This document shows positions 46,570 to 55,491 of a stretch of 64,000 nt of DNA, piece after piece. The DNA is taken from positions 62,001-126,000 of the forward strand of contig NZ_JAKGSI010000002.1 of assembly GCF_021568315.1 (NCBI RefSeq), in the 5' to 3' direction. The notes below the pieces were generated by a model. The model was not told where the DNA came from. It made no database searches and was given only the letters and a program-made list of their open reading frames with translations. Every line of letters starts with the position of its first letter. Position 1 is the stretch's first letter. Made by a program: the position numbers and the translations under genes. The stretch comes from Corynebacterium uropygiale. Its GTDB lineage: Bacteria > Actinomycetota > Actinomycetes > Mycobacteriales > Mycobacteriaceae.

Positions 46570-48045
46570 ATGGCGACCTTAGAGTCCATCCTTGCCGATG
46601 GAATTAACAACTTCCTGTGGACGTGGATCGTCCCGACGATCCTCATCGCAGCGGGGATCTACTTCGGTCTGCGCACCCTCCTCGTGCAGATCCGCATGAT
46701 TCCCGACATGATTCGCTCCGTGGCGGAGCGCCCCGTGCCCCACGAAGGCCACGGGAAGGACGGGGAGGATAATTCCATCTCCGCGTTCAAAGCCTTCACG
46801 ATTTCCGCCGCCTCCCGCGTGGGAACCGGCAACGTGGCGGGCGTCGCGGTGGCGATCTCCCTTGGCGGCCCCGGGGCCGTGTTCTGGATGTGGATGATCG
46901 CCCTGCTGGGTGGCGCGACGGCTTTCGTCGAGTCCACTCTCGCCCAGCTGTGGAAGGTGAAGGACGGGCAGGCCTACCGCGGCGGCCCCGCCTATTACAT
47001 GACCCGCGGCCTGGGGGCTCGGTGGCTTGCGGTGATTTTCGGTATCGCGATCACGGTGACCTATGGCTTCGTGTACAACGCGGTGCAGACGAACTCCATC
47101 GTGGAGGCTGTGGGCAACTCGGTGGGCCACACGGGGATGAGCCTGAAGATCGTCATCGGCCTGGCCGTGGCGCTGCTCACCGCGCTCATCATCTTCGGCG
47201 GGGTGCAGCGCATTGCCTCGGCCACGCAGATCATCGTGCCGTTCATGGCGGGGGCCTACCTCATCATGGGCGTGATCGTGCTCATCATCAATATTGATAA
47301 GGTGCCGGGGATGATCGGGGAGATCGTGGGCGCCGCGGTGGGCGTCAAGCAGGTCGCGGGCGCTGCGGTCGCCGAGGCCTTCAAGCGCGGCATGCAGCGC
47401 GGCCTCTTCTCCAACGAGGCAGGCCAGGGTTCGGCGCCGAATGCGGCGGCCACGGCGACGGTGTCCCACCCCGTCAAGCAGGGCCTCGTTCAGACGCTCG
47501 GCGTGTACTTCGACACGCTGCTTGTCTGCTCGATCACGGCCTTCATTATCCTGCTCTCCAACCCGACGTTCGGCGATGACATCCAGTCCGCCACGCTCAC
47601 CCAGAATGCCCTCGCGGCGGAGGTGGGGCAGTGGGGCATCCACTTCGTCACCTTCATCCTCTTCGTGCTGGCCTTCTCCTCCGTGCTGGGGAATTACTAC
47701 CTTGCGGAGTCCAACATCCGCTTCTTCACGGAGAAGTCCTCGGTGCTGACGGTGTTCCGCCTCCTCGTCCTCCTCTGCGTCTTTGGCGGCGCGGTGGGGA
47801 CGGTGCCGCTCGTGTGGGCCCTGGCGGATACCTTCTCCGCCACGATGGTCATCATCAACCTCATCGCCATCGTCCCGCTCGGCGGGGTGGCCATTAAGCT
47901 GCTGCGCAACTACTCGGAGCAGCGCCGCCGCGGCCTCGACCCGGTCTTCCACCGCTCCATGCTCCCCGAGCTGAAGAACGTGGAATGCTGGGATGGCACG
48001 GACCCCGTCACCCGCGATTGGAAGAAGGGACTGCCTGCCTCATGA
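46570..48045 (+). CDS. Alanine/glycine:sodium symporter (AGCS family)
   Basis: Integral membrane symporter, 491 residues with about eleven helices, importing alanine or glycine with sodium. Family signature is intact: SRVGTGNVAGVAVAISLGG followed by PGAVFWMWMIALLGG and FVESTLAQLWK. The second conserved part is RGLFSNEAGQGSAPNAAATA. An upstream ATG at 46525 would add 15 residues without promoter logic. The stop overlaps the acylphosphatase start by four bases. Confidence 0.95.
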   Translation: MATLESILADGINNFLWTWIVPTILIAAGIYFGLRTLLVQIRMIPDMIRSVAERPVPHEGHGKDGEDNSISAFKAFTISAASRVGTGNVAGVAVAISLGGPGAVFWMWMIALLGGATAFVESTLAQLWKVKDGQAYRGGPAYYMTRGLGARWLAVIFGIAITVTYGFVYNAVQTNSIVEAVGNSVGHTGMSLKIVIGLAVALLTALIIFGGVQRIASATQIIVPFMAGAYLIMGVIVLIINIDKVPGMIGEIVGAAVGVKQVAGAAVAEAFKRGMQRGLFSNEAGQGSAPNAAATATVSHPVKQGLVQTLGVYFDTLLVCSITAFIILLSNPTFGDDIQSATLTQNALAAEVGQWGIHFVTFILFVLAFSSVLGNYYLAESNIRFFTEKSSVLTVFRLLVLLCVFGGAVGTVPLVWALADTFSATMVIINLIAIVPLGGVAIKLLRNYSEQRRRGLDPVFHRSMLPELKNVECWDGTDPVTRDWKKGLPAS

Positions 48046-48326
48046 GCTCCATCCGACTCACCGCTTTCGTCCACGGCCACGTCCAGGGGGTGGGTTTCCG
48101 CTGGTGGACGCGGAGCGTCGCGCTCGAACTCGGGCTCGCTGGCTCCGCGAGCAACCTCGCTGATGGCCGGGTGTGCGTCGTCGCGGAAGGGGAGCCGGAG
48201 AAGGTGAAAGCGCTCCTGGAGGCGCTCCGCGAGCAGCCGAGTTCGCGCCGCCGCCCGGGGGCGGTCACCGCGGTCATCGAGCAGTGGGCGGAGGCCCGCG
48301 GCGAGTCCGGCTTTGTCGAGCGCTAG
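48042..48326 (+). CDS. acyP: Acylphosphatase
   Basis: Small hydrolase of acyl phosphates, 94 residues. Active-site Arg in VHGHVQGVGFRWWTRS and Asn in GSASNLADGRVCV are both present. ATG at 48042 overlaps the symporter stop (ATGA); GAAGAAGGGA lies about 11 bases upstream. It is upstream of smc in the usual actinobacterial order. Confidence 0.93.
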   Translation: MSSIRLTAFVHGHVQGVGFRWWTRSVALELGLAGSASNLADGRVCVVAEGEPEKVKALLEALREQPSSRRRPGAVTAVIEQWAEARGESGFVER

Positions 48327-48337
48327 GTGGCGACTTG

Positions 48338-48343
48338 TAGGAT
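48338..48343 (+). promoter_or_regulatory. -10 hexamer of smc
   Basis: TAGGAT, 6 bases before the GTG at 48350; predicted leaderless start. No Shine-Dalgarno sequence is present. Confidence 0.45.
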
Positions 48344-48349
48344 AGCTGC

Positions 48350-51300
48350 GTGCATCTCAAATCCCTCACCCTCAAAGGCTTTAAGTCTTTTGCGTCGGCC
48401 ACGACGATGACCTTTGAGCCCGGCATCTGCGCCGTGGTGGGGCCCAATGGTTCGGGGAAATCGAATGTTGTCGACGCCCTCGCCTGGGTGATGGGGGAGC
48501 AGGGGGCAAAGACCCTCCGGGGCGGGAAGATGCAGGACGTCATCTTCGCCGGCGCGGGGGGACGGCGGCCGCTCGGCCGCGCCGAGGTCACCCTCACCAT
48601 TGATAATCACGACGGCGTGCTGCCGATCGACTATGCCGAAGTCTCCATCACGCGCCGGATGTTCCGGGACGGGGGAAGCGAGTACGAGATCAACGGCTCG
48701 CGCGCCCGGCTCATGGATGTTCAGGAGCTGCTGAGCGACTCCGGCATTGGCCGGGAAATGCACATCATCGTCGGCCAGGGGAAGCTCGCGGAGATCCTCG
48801 AGTCCCGCCCGGAGGACCGACGCGCCTTCATCGAGGAGGCGGCGGGCGTGCTCAAGCACCGTCGTCGGAAGGAGAAGGCCCAGCGCAAGCTCGTCGGTAT
48901 GCAGGCGAATCTCGACCGCCTGCAGGACCTCACGGGGGAGCTGGCGAAGCAGCTCACCCCGCTGGCCCGCCAGGCGGAGGCAGCGCAGCGGGCCGCGACG
49001 GTCCAGGCCGAGCTCCGCGAGGCGAAGCATAACCTCGCCGCCGCGCGCGTCCTCGAGCTGCAGGAGGCGGTGCGCCGCGCGGAAGAGGACGCGCAGACGG
49101 TGACGGCCCGGGAGAAGGAACTGGGCCAGGAGCTGGAGGAACAGGAGGAGGCCCTGCAGGCCCGCGAGGAGCACCTCGCGGAGCTGGGCCCCCAGGTGGA
49201 CGAGGCCCAGGAGCGCCATTTTTCTCTCTCCACGCTGCTCGAACGCAGCGAGGCGACCATCCGCATCGCCCGGGATCGCGCGGCGGATGGGGCCGTCGAC
49301 GACCACTACTCCGGTCCCGACCCCGACGCGCTGCGCGCCCAGGCCCGCCGGACCGAGGAGGAGTTAGCGCAGAGCCGGGAGGCCTGCGACATCGCGCGGG
49401 AGCGCCTCGAGACGCTGAGTGACTCCGTCGAGGAGCACGAGGAGGAGCTGCGCGCCGCAGAAGCTGAGCACATGGCCCAGGTGCGGGCCATCGCCGACCG
49501 CCGTGAGGGCGTGGTCCGCCTCCTCGCGGCGGAGGAATCCCAGGCCAAGGAGGTGGAGTCCCTCCGCGCGGAGGTCACCCAGCAGGAGGAGAATGCCCAG
49601 TTCGCCCGCCGCGAGCTCGAGGAGAGCGAGGAGGAGCTGCGCGTCGCGAAGGACTCCCTCGCCGGCTACGAGGAGGAGCGCGAGCCGCTCGCGGACGCCC
49701 AGGAGCGGGCAGCGGCCGAGCGCGAGGCCGCCGAGGCTCGCCTTCGCGACATCCGCGCCCAGCACACCGACTTTGAACGCACCATGTACGGCCTGCGCAG
49801 CCGCATCGACACCCTCCGCTCCACGCTGCCCGCCGATGATGCCCACGCCATCGGGGAGAACTTGCGCATCGATCTGTCTCCGCTGGCTGAGGGGCTCGAC
49901 GTCACCCCCGGCGCAGAGCGGGCCGTCGCGGCGGCGCTCGGCCAGCACGCTGAAGCCCAGGTGAGCTCCGCCTGGGCGGTGGCCGTCGAGGCCTTTCAAC
50001 GGGAGGACGTCGCGCGGCTGACCCTCCTGCGCGAGGACGCCGATGATACGGCGAGCCCGTGGCGCATGGACGCCGACCTTCCCCAGGGAACCCAGTGGCT
50101 CCTCGATGCCTTCAGCGCCCGCCCGGGGGTGGCGAGGGTGCTCAACCGCCTCGTGGCCGACGTCGTGTTGTGCCCCGATGCGCAGGTGGCCATGGCGGTG
50201 GTGGAGGGGGATCCCCGGCTGCGAGCCGTCACCCCGGAGGGCATCCTCGTCGGCGAGGGATGGGCCCAGGTGGGACGTGGTGCCACCTCCACGGTGGAGG
50301 TGAGCGGACAGATCGACGCCGCCGAGCGGGAGCTCGCCGAGGTGGAAGCCCGCCACCGGGAGCTCTCCGGGACGGTCGCGGGCGCTGAGCAGGCCGCCGA
50401 GGAGGCCCGCGTGGCGCTTGCCCAGGCCACAGCGGAACTGCGTGATGCCGACGCCCGGCGCGGGGAGCACGAGCGCCTCGTCGAGCGCGCGGAGAAGGAG
50501 GTGCGCCGACGTCGGGAGCAGGCCGAACGCCTGGCGGAGCAGCGCGCCCAGCGGGCGGCCGCGCTGGCGGAGGCGGAGCGACGCTGGGAGGAGACCCGGG
50601 ACCGGGTGGCGCGTGTCGAGGAGCCGGGCAGCATCGAGGAGCCCTCGACGGAGGCCCGCGATGAGGCCCAGGCCATGCTCGCCCAGGTGCGGGCGATGGA
50701 GCTCGAGGCGCGCATGAATCTTCGCCAGCACGAGGAGAAGGTCACCCAGCTTGAGCAGCGAGGGGAGCGGCTGCGTCGCCAGGCGGAGCAGGAGACCCAG
50801 GCCCGCCAGCGCTTCGAGGCGCGGATGGCCCAGCGCCGGCACCGGGTGGCCATCGCCACGACGGTGGCCCGCCTGGCGGAAGAGCTGCAGGAGAAGATCC
50901 AGTCCGCCGTCGAGGAGGCCACGCGCGTCCGCGATGAGCACACGGAGGCGCAGCGGCTCGCGCGCGCCCGGGCGGCCACGCTGAAGCAGCAGGTCTCGGC
51001 CTTGCGCCAGCAGCACAGCCGGCAGCGCGATCGCGCCCACGAGGCGGAGATGGCGCTCAACCAGGCCGCGGTGCGCCTCGATGAGGTGATGGCGAAGACG
51101 GTGGAGCAGCTGGGCATCCCCGTCGCGGAGCTGCTGGAGAATTACCACCCGGGTGAGGGCTTCGACGTGGCCGCGGAAAAGAAGCGGCTCAAGCAGGCGG
51201 AGAAGGACCTGCGGGCGCTGGGCAAGGTCAACCCGCTGGCTTTGGAAGAGTACAAGGCTCTGGAGGAGCGGCATCGCTACCTCGCGACCCAGCTGGAGGA

Positions 51301-51826
51301 CGTTATCCAGGCGCGGCGGGCCCTGGAGGAGGTCATCGAGGAGGTCGATGAGCGCATCCTGCAGCTATTCACCGAGGCGTGGGAGGACGTCGAGCGCCAC
51401 TTTCCCCAGGTATTCAGCACCCTCTTCCCGGGCGGGGAGGGGCGCCTGCTGCTCACGGACCCCTCGGACATGCTGGGCACGGGCATCGAGGTGGAGGCCC
51501 GCCCGCCCGGGAAGAAGGTCAAGCGTCTGTCCTTGTTGTCGGGCGGGGAGAAGTCGCTCACGGCGCTCGCCATGCTCGTGGCGATTTTCAAGGCGCGCCC
51601 GAGCCCCTTCTACGTCCTCGACGAGGTGGAGGCCGCGCTCGATGACGTCAACCTCCGTCGCCTTATCGCGCTGCTTGAGGAGCTGCGCGCGGACTCCCAG
51701 CTCATCGTCATTACCCACCAGAAGCCGACCATGGATGTGGCCAATGTTCTCTATGGTGTGACGATGCGCGACGACGGCGTCACGCGCGTCCTCAGCCAAC
51801 GCATGGCCCCGCACCGGAAAGAGTAG
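48350..51826 (+). CDS. smc: Chromosome segregation protein SMC
   Basis: Structural-maintenance ATPase for chromosome condensation with ScpA/ScpB (not in the window); 1158 residues. Walker A GPNGSGKSN near residue 35, long coiled coil to about 500, hinge about 510-640 (AVAAALGQHAEAQVSSAW and VADVVLCPDAQ), second coiled coil, and C-terminal head with the signature LSGGEKSLTALA (about 1063) and Walker B YVLDEVEAALDD (about 1088). GTG start gives MHLKSLTLKGFKSFA. Its stop TAG overlaps a TAGACT hexamer for the next gene. Confidence 0.97.
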   Translation: MHLKSLTLKGFKSFASATTMTFEPGICAVVGPNGSGKSNVVDALAWVMGEQGAKTLRGGKMQDVIFAGAGGRRPLGRAEVTLTIDNHDGVLPIDYAEVSITRRMFRDGGSEYEINGSRARLMDVQELLSDSGIGREMHIIVGQGKLAEILESRPEDRRAFIEEAAGVLKHRRRKEKAQRKLVGMQANLDRLQDLTGELAKQLTPLARQAEAAQRAATVQAELREAKHNLAAARVLELQEAVRRAEEDAQTVTAREKELGQELEEQEEALQAREEHLAELGPQVDEAQERHFSLSTLLERSEATIRIARDRAADGAVDDHYSGPDPDALRAQARRTEEELAQSREACDIARERLETLSDSVEEHEEELRAAEAEHMAQVRAIADRREGVVRLLAAEESQAKEVESLRAEVTQQEENAQFARRELEESEEELRVAKDSLAGYEEEREPLADAQERAAAEREAAEARLRDIRAQHTDFERTMYGLRSRIDTLRSTLPADDAHAIGENLRIDLSPLAEGLDVTPGAERAVAAALGQHAEAQVSSAWAVAVEAFQREDVARLTLLREDADDTASPWRMDADLPQGTQWLLDAFSARPGVARVLNRLVADVVLCPDAQVAMAVVEGDPRLRAVTPEGILVGEGWAQVGRGATSTVEVSGQIDAAERELAEVEARHRELSGTVAGAEQAAEEARVALAQATAELRDADARRGEHERLVERAEKEVRRRREQAERLAEQRAQRAAALAEAERRWEETRDRVARVEEPGSIEEPSTEARDEAQAMLAQVRAMELEARMNLRQHEEKVTQLEQRGERLRRQAEQETQARQRFEARMAQRRHRVAIATTVARLAEELQEKIQSAVEEATRVRDEHTEAQRLARARAATLKQQVSALRQQHSRQRDRAHEAEMALNQAAVRLDEVMAKTVEQLGIPVAELLENYHPGEGFDVAAEKKRLKQAEKDLRALGKVNPLALEEYKALEERHRYLATQLEDVIQARRALEEVIEEVDERILQLFTEAWEDVERHFPQVFSTLFPGGEGRLLLTDPSDMLGTGIEVEARPPGKKVKRLSLLSGGEKSLTALAMLVAIFKARPSPFYVLDEVEAALDDVNLRRLIALLEELRADSQLIVITHQKPTMDVANVLYGVTMRDDGVTRVLSQRMAPHRKE

Positions 51827-51829
51827 ACT
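51824..51829 (+). promoter_or_regulatory. -10 hexamer overlapping the smc stop codon
   Basis: TAGACT whose TAG is the smc stop. Transcription would start near 51837, giving an 89-base leader before the 1181-residue protein; AAGGAG at 51908-51913 is 12 bases from that ATG. Confidence 0.4.
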
Positions 51830-51925
51830 TTCCACGGTTAACGGCACTCTCGCCCTGCCGTCGAGACCACACCGAGACGCCACCGAGATCCCTGAGAGAC
51901 CAACACAAAGGAGTTTGCCTTCCCT

Positions 51926-54900
51926 ATGAGCTCTGCTGCTGCAGCGACCCCCTTCGCGGACCCCACGGATTCCCTGCTCGGGTGGGCATCCCACACCGAG
52001 CTCGAATTGTCTCAGAAGTGCGCAGATCCGGACCTGCAGTGGTTCGTGGAGACGAACCTCGGGGCGGATGAGCTGGAGCGGATCGATCGGCTCTTTGGGA
52101 CCTTTGTTGCCCGGCAGCTCTCGGCGGGGGCGGATATCGACGCCCTTCTCGACGTCACCCCGGCCCTCGTCGTCACCACGGCGATCTCCCGGGCCGCCCG
52201 CCTCATGGAGCCGGAGGACTTCTGGCGCGAGTACCTCGTGGGCCTGGGCGTGCAGTCCTCGCCCGAGTGGGAGGAGGCCATGGAGCGGCACGCGCGCGAG
52301 GCCTTCGCCCGCAGCGGCCTCTACGTGCCCGAGGGGCCCGGGCTTTCCGGCGCGGAGCTCGCCCTTCTCCACGCGGGGATGACGGCGGCGGAGATCCCCG
52401 GCGTGCTCGAGGCCCTCGATACCTGCGACCCCGACGTCCAGGCCCTCCCGGAGGAGATCATGGAGGCGGTGCGCCCCCACCTCGATGGGGAGCGCCTGCC
52501 CATCCTCACCCGCCTCCTCGACGCCGAGGACTCCCTCCTTCGCTCCCTCATGGGCGGCATCCAGGCGGTGCGTCGGTTCTCGGTGGAACACCCCAGCTCC
52601 TGGCTCGATCGTGACCACTCCCACCTTGAGCCGCAGCTTCCCCGCCTTGTCCGCGAGGCCGTCGTCGCGGAGCTGCGCGAGCGCCCCGTCGGCACCGAGG
52701 ACCGGGCGAGCGCGGTCGGCGTCGCCCTCCGTGAGCTGCGCCCGCGCATCATTCTCGACGCCGAGCGCCGCAAAGTCTGCGTCCGCCTCCCGGAGCAGCG
52801 GGTGGCGCCGGAGGAGTCAGGCCGCGCCGAGGTCTCCTGGCGCGTGAGCATTGAGGGCACGACGCGCCTCTTCCGCACCGGTCGGGCCTGGGGCGAGCCC
52901 ACCTATGCCGAGGCCCTCGACATCACGCTGGATTCCCCGGTGCGCGAGGTCTCCGTCCTCGACGCCACGAACACCATCTCCTGGACCGTCCCCGTCCTCG
53001 CCGCCGATGACCCCGTCCTCATCTTCGCGGCGAATGGCCAGAACCTCTCCGCCAAGGCTTCCCTCCACCACCAGGAGCTCTACGTCCTGGCTCCGGAGGA
53101 CGCCCGCCTCGTCGACGTCGTCACCGGCGAGGACCTCCCGGAGACCGACCGCTTCCCGATCGTCGGCTGGGAGCACTGGGCCTGCCGCCTGGTGGATGCC
53201 TCCACCGCGGCGAGCATCCAGGTGCTGCGCGCCGGGCATACGCCCTCGGCGATGCAGCAGCTGCGCTGCATCGATCCTCGCCAGCGCGTCCGCTTTGTCC
53301 ACCCCGCTGAGCCCATCGAGTTCGTGCGGACAGCCGGCGGCCTGCGCGTCCACGACGAGTCGGTCGTCGCGGTCTTCCCGCCGACGCTCTCCGGTACGGA
53401 GGAGATCTGGTACCTGTCCATCTCCGCGTACGCGGGTGTCGGCGTTGCGGGGGAGGAGATCGCGGAGCCCGAGCCCCTCGAAGTCCCCGCCGAGGGTGGG
53501 GAGTTCCCCATCTTCGATCCCGAGGCCTACGACGCCCCCTGGGTGGGGGAGTACCTCATCCGCCTGCGCGGCCCGCGCAACGAGTCCTTCCGCCACCGCT
53601 ACGGCATCGTTGAGGGCATGAGCACCTCGGTGGAGATCGGGGGTGGCACCTCCAGCCTGCGGATTCCCACGGGCGGCGGGCTCAGCGAGTCGAAGATCCG
53701 CATCCGCCACGGTGAGAAACCCTTCGAGGTGGAGCCTTCCCGCACGGTGCGCGTCGACGCCTCCTCCGCGGGCGCGGACGTCGTCATCTCCACCGACGAG
53801 GGTGATCGCCTTCCCCTCCGCTTCACCCCGCCGCGACTGCGCTACGAGGTCCCGCTGCTCAGCTACCCGCCGATGTGGCGCACCACCCGCCTCGAATGCC
53901 AATCCCGCTCCTTCGACCCGGAGGGTCACGTGCGCGTCCGCGGCACCGGCCGGATGGAGACACCGCGCATCATGATCCGCAACCACCATGGCTCCCCGCT
54001 GCGGACGGTCTCCATGAGCACCGATGACGGCGGCATCACCTGGGTCGCGCCCATGGCGCAGCTCGCGGCCTCCGCCGCCCTCCTGCCCTCCGGAACCCTC
54101 GACTGCGAGTGGACCGACACCGCCACGGACCGGCGCATTTCGGTCTCCCTCGCGGGCATGAGCTCCCAGCCGCATGCCACGGCGGCACGGATCGACGACG
54201 GCCACCTCGTCCTCGAGGACCTCGCCCCCGAGCGACGCCTCGACGCCTGGATCTGGCCGGACACCGCGCCATGGGCCCCGGCCACGACGATCACCATCGA
54301 GGGGGAGCGGACCCCGCTGCCGGAATCCCTCGTGGACGCCGGCCCGGTGCGGATCCAGCTGCACACCCGCGACCCGTTCATGAACCTGTGGTCCCCCCAG
54401 GCCCCGAGCCCCGGCGCCCTGCGCGCCGAGCAGCCCGGCTACTACACCGATCAGGATGAGGCGCTGAGTGAGCTCTCCGCCTTCCTCGCCGGCGAGCGGG
54501 AGGACGCCCCGGACAACGACGAGGTCCTCCCGATCCTCTGGGATCACCTCGGGGCGGCCTCGGCGAGCTCCCGGCCGGCGATCCAGGCGGCCCTGGAATC
54601 CCGCCCCTTCGCGGCGATCGGTGCGCTGTCTGGTTCGCTCGTCCCCGCCGAGCGCCAGCCCGGCCAGATCATCAACTCTGGCCTCGTGGGCGTGAGCTTC
54701 GACTCCGAATCGCTTCCCGACGATGACATCCACCCGGCCTTCCACTCGGCCGCCTGGCTGCACTGCCTGGCGGAGCTCTCCCGCATGCCCCGCCTGTGGC
54801 GCGAGGCGGAAGAGGCCCAAGCCTCCGGCGACGCCGAGGCGGCGACGGCCTGCCGTCGGCACGTGAGGGCCCAGCTGGATCGCATCGCGACGTGCGGCGG

Positions 54901-55471
54901 GAAAAATCTCGTGCAGACCCTCACGACGGGGCGCGACACCACCCTGGACAGCGCGTGCATCGACCAGTCCACCGTGCGCATCGCGGACATGGATCCCTCC
55001 CAGCAGGAGGCGCTGCTGGGCATGTTCTTCTCGAACGTCGAGGTCGTGCCCGGCGCCATCATGGAGGACGGCAATCGCCTCATGGCCGTCTTCGAGACCT
55101 TCCGCCAGCGCGAGAAGCTGCGCACTCTCATGACCTCCGAGGGGCTCATCAAGCCTGCCGTCAAGCTCCTGCGCACGATGCGCGGGGCGAATCGCAACCT
55201 CTACGCCGCCGCCCGCGTCCGATTCGACAAGCTCGACGGCGTCAACACGGAGGATCCGACGCACGCGTGGGCACTCGCCCCGGTGGTGTCCATGGTCTTT
55301 GCGCTCTCCGCCCGGATGCGCGCCCACGGGCTCATGGGCAAGTCCAAGACAATGGACGAGGCAGCCCGCGGCTGGGCCCAACTGGCCGACGTGGTCCCCG
55401 AGGTGGTCACCGGCGATATCGTCAGCGCGGAGGCCATGGTCCTCGCGATGCAGCAGCCCGGGGTGAACTAG
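51926..55471 (+). CDS. Large uncharacterised protein between smc and ftsY
   Basis: A 1181-residue soluble protein with no signal peptide or membrane segment. I see three parts. About residues 1-270 are helical (DLQWFVETNLGADELERIDR, LLHAGMTAAEIPGVLEALD). About 270-830 are beta-rich with repeated Ig-like strand patterns and Trp/Pro/Gly turns (VSWRVSIEGTTRLFRTG, WVGEYLIRLRGPRNESFRHR, RIMIRNHHGSPLRTVSM). About 850-1181 are helical again (ILWDHLGAASASSRPAIQ, LLGMFFSNVEVVPGAIM). No Walker, nuclease or protease motif stands out. Codon use is as in neighbours, so recent transfer is not evident. I cannot name the family. Position after smc suggests, without proving, a chromosome or DNA-related task. 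Confidence 0.8.
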   Translation: MSSAAAATPFADPTDSLLGWASHTELELSQKCADPDLQWFVETNLGADELERIDRLFGTFVARQLSAGADIDALLDVTPALVVTTAISRAARLMEPEDFWREYLVGLGVQSSPEWEEAMERHAREAFARSGLYVPEGPGLSGAELALLHAGMTAAEIPGVLEALDTCDPDVQALPEEIMEAVRPHLDGERLPILTRLLDAEDSLLRSLMGGIQAVRRFSVEHPSSWLDRDHSHLEPQLPRLVREAVVAELRERPVGTEDRASAVGVALRELRPRIILDAERRKVCVRLPEQRVAPEESGRAEVSWRVSIEGTTRLFRTGRAWGEPTYAEALDITLDSPVREVSVLDATNTISWTVPVLAADDPVLIFAANGQNLSAKASLHHQELYVLAPEDARLVDVVTGEDLPETDRFPIVGWEHWACRLVDASTAASIQVLRAGHTPSAMQQLRCIDPRQRVRFVHPAEPIEFVRTAGGLRVHDESVVAVFPPTLSGTEEIWYLSISAYAGVGVAGEEIAEPEPLEVPAEGGEFPIFDPEAYDAPWVGEYLIRLRGPRNESFRHRYGIVEGMSTSVEIGGGTSSLRIPTGGGLSESKIRIRHGEKPFEVEPSRTVRVDASSAGADVVISTDEGDRLPLRFTPPRLRYEVPLLSYPPMWRTTRLECQSRSFDPEGHVRVRGTGRMETPRIMIRNHHGSPLRTVSMSTDDGGITWVAPMAQLAASAALLPSGTLDCEWTDTATDRRISVSLAGMSSQPHATAARIDDGHLVLEDLAPERRLDAWIWPDTAPWAPATTITIEGERTPLPESLVDAGPVRIQLHTRDPFMNLWSPQAPSPGALRAEQPGYYTDQDEALSELSAFLAGEREDAPDNDEVLPILWDHLGAASASSRPAIQAALESRPFAAIGALSGSLVPAERQPGQIINSGLVGVSFDSESLPDDDIHPAFHSAAWLHCLAELSRMPRLWREAEEAQASGDAEAATACRRHVRAQLDRIATCGGKNLVQTLTTGRDTTLDSACIDQSTVRIADMDPSQQEALLGMFFSNVEVVPGAIMEDGNRLMAVFETFRQREKLRTLMTSEGLIKPAVKLLRTMRGANRNLYAAARVRFDKLDGVNTEDPTHAWALAPVVSMVFALSARMRAHGLMGKSKTMDEAARGWAQLADVVPEVVTGDIVSAEAMVLAMQQPGVN

Positions 55472-55478
55472 CGGCCGC

Positions 55479-55484
55479 TACCAT
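55479..55484 (+). promoter_or_regulatory. -10 hexamer of ftsY
   Basis: TACCAT, 7 bases before the ATG at 55492. It includes part of the upstream alternative ATG (55483), which supports 55492 as the true start. Confidence 0.4.
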
Positions 55485-55491
55485 GGGGGCC

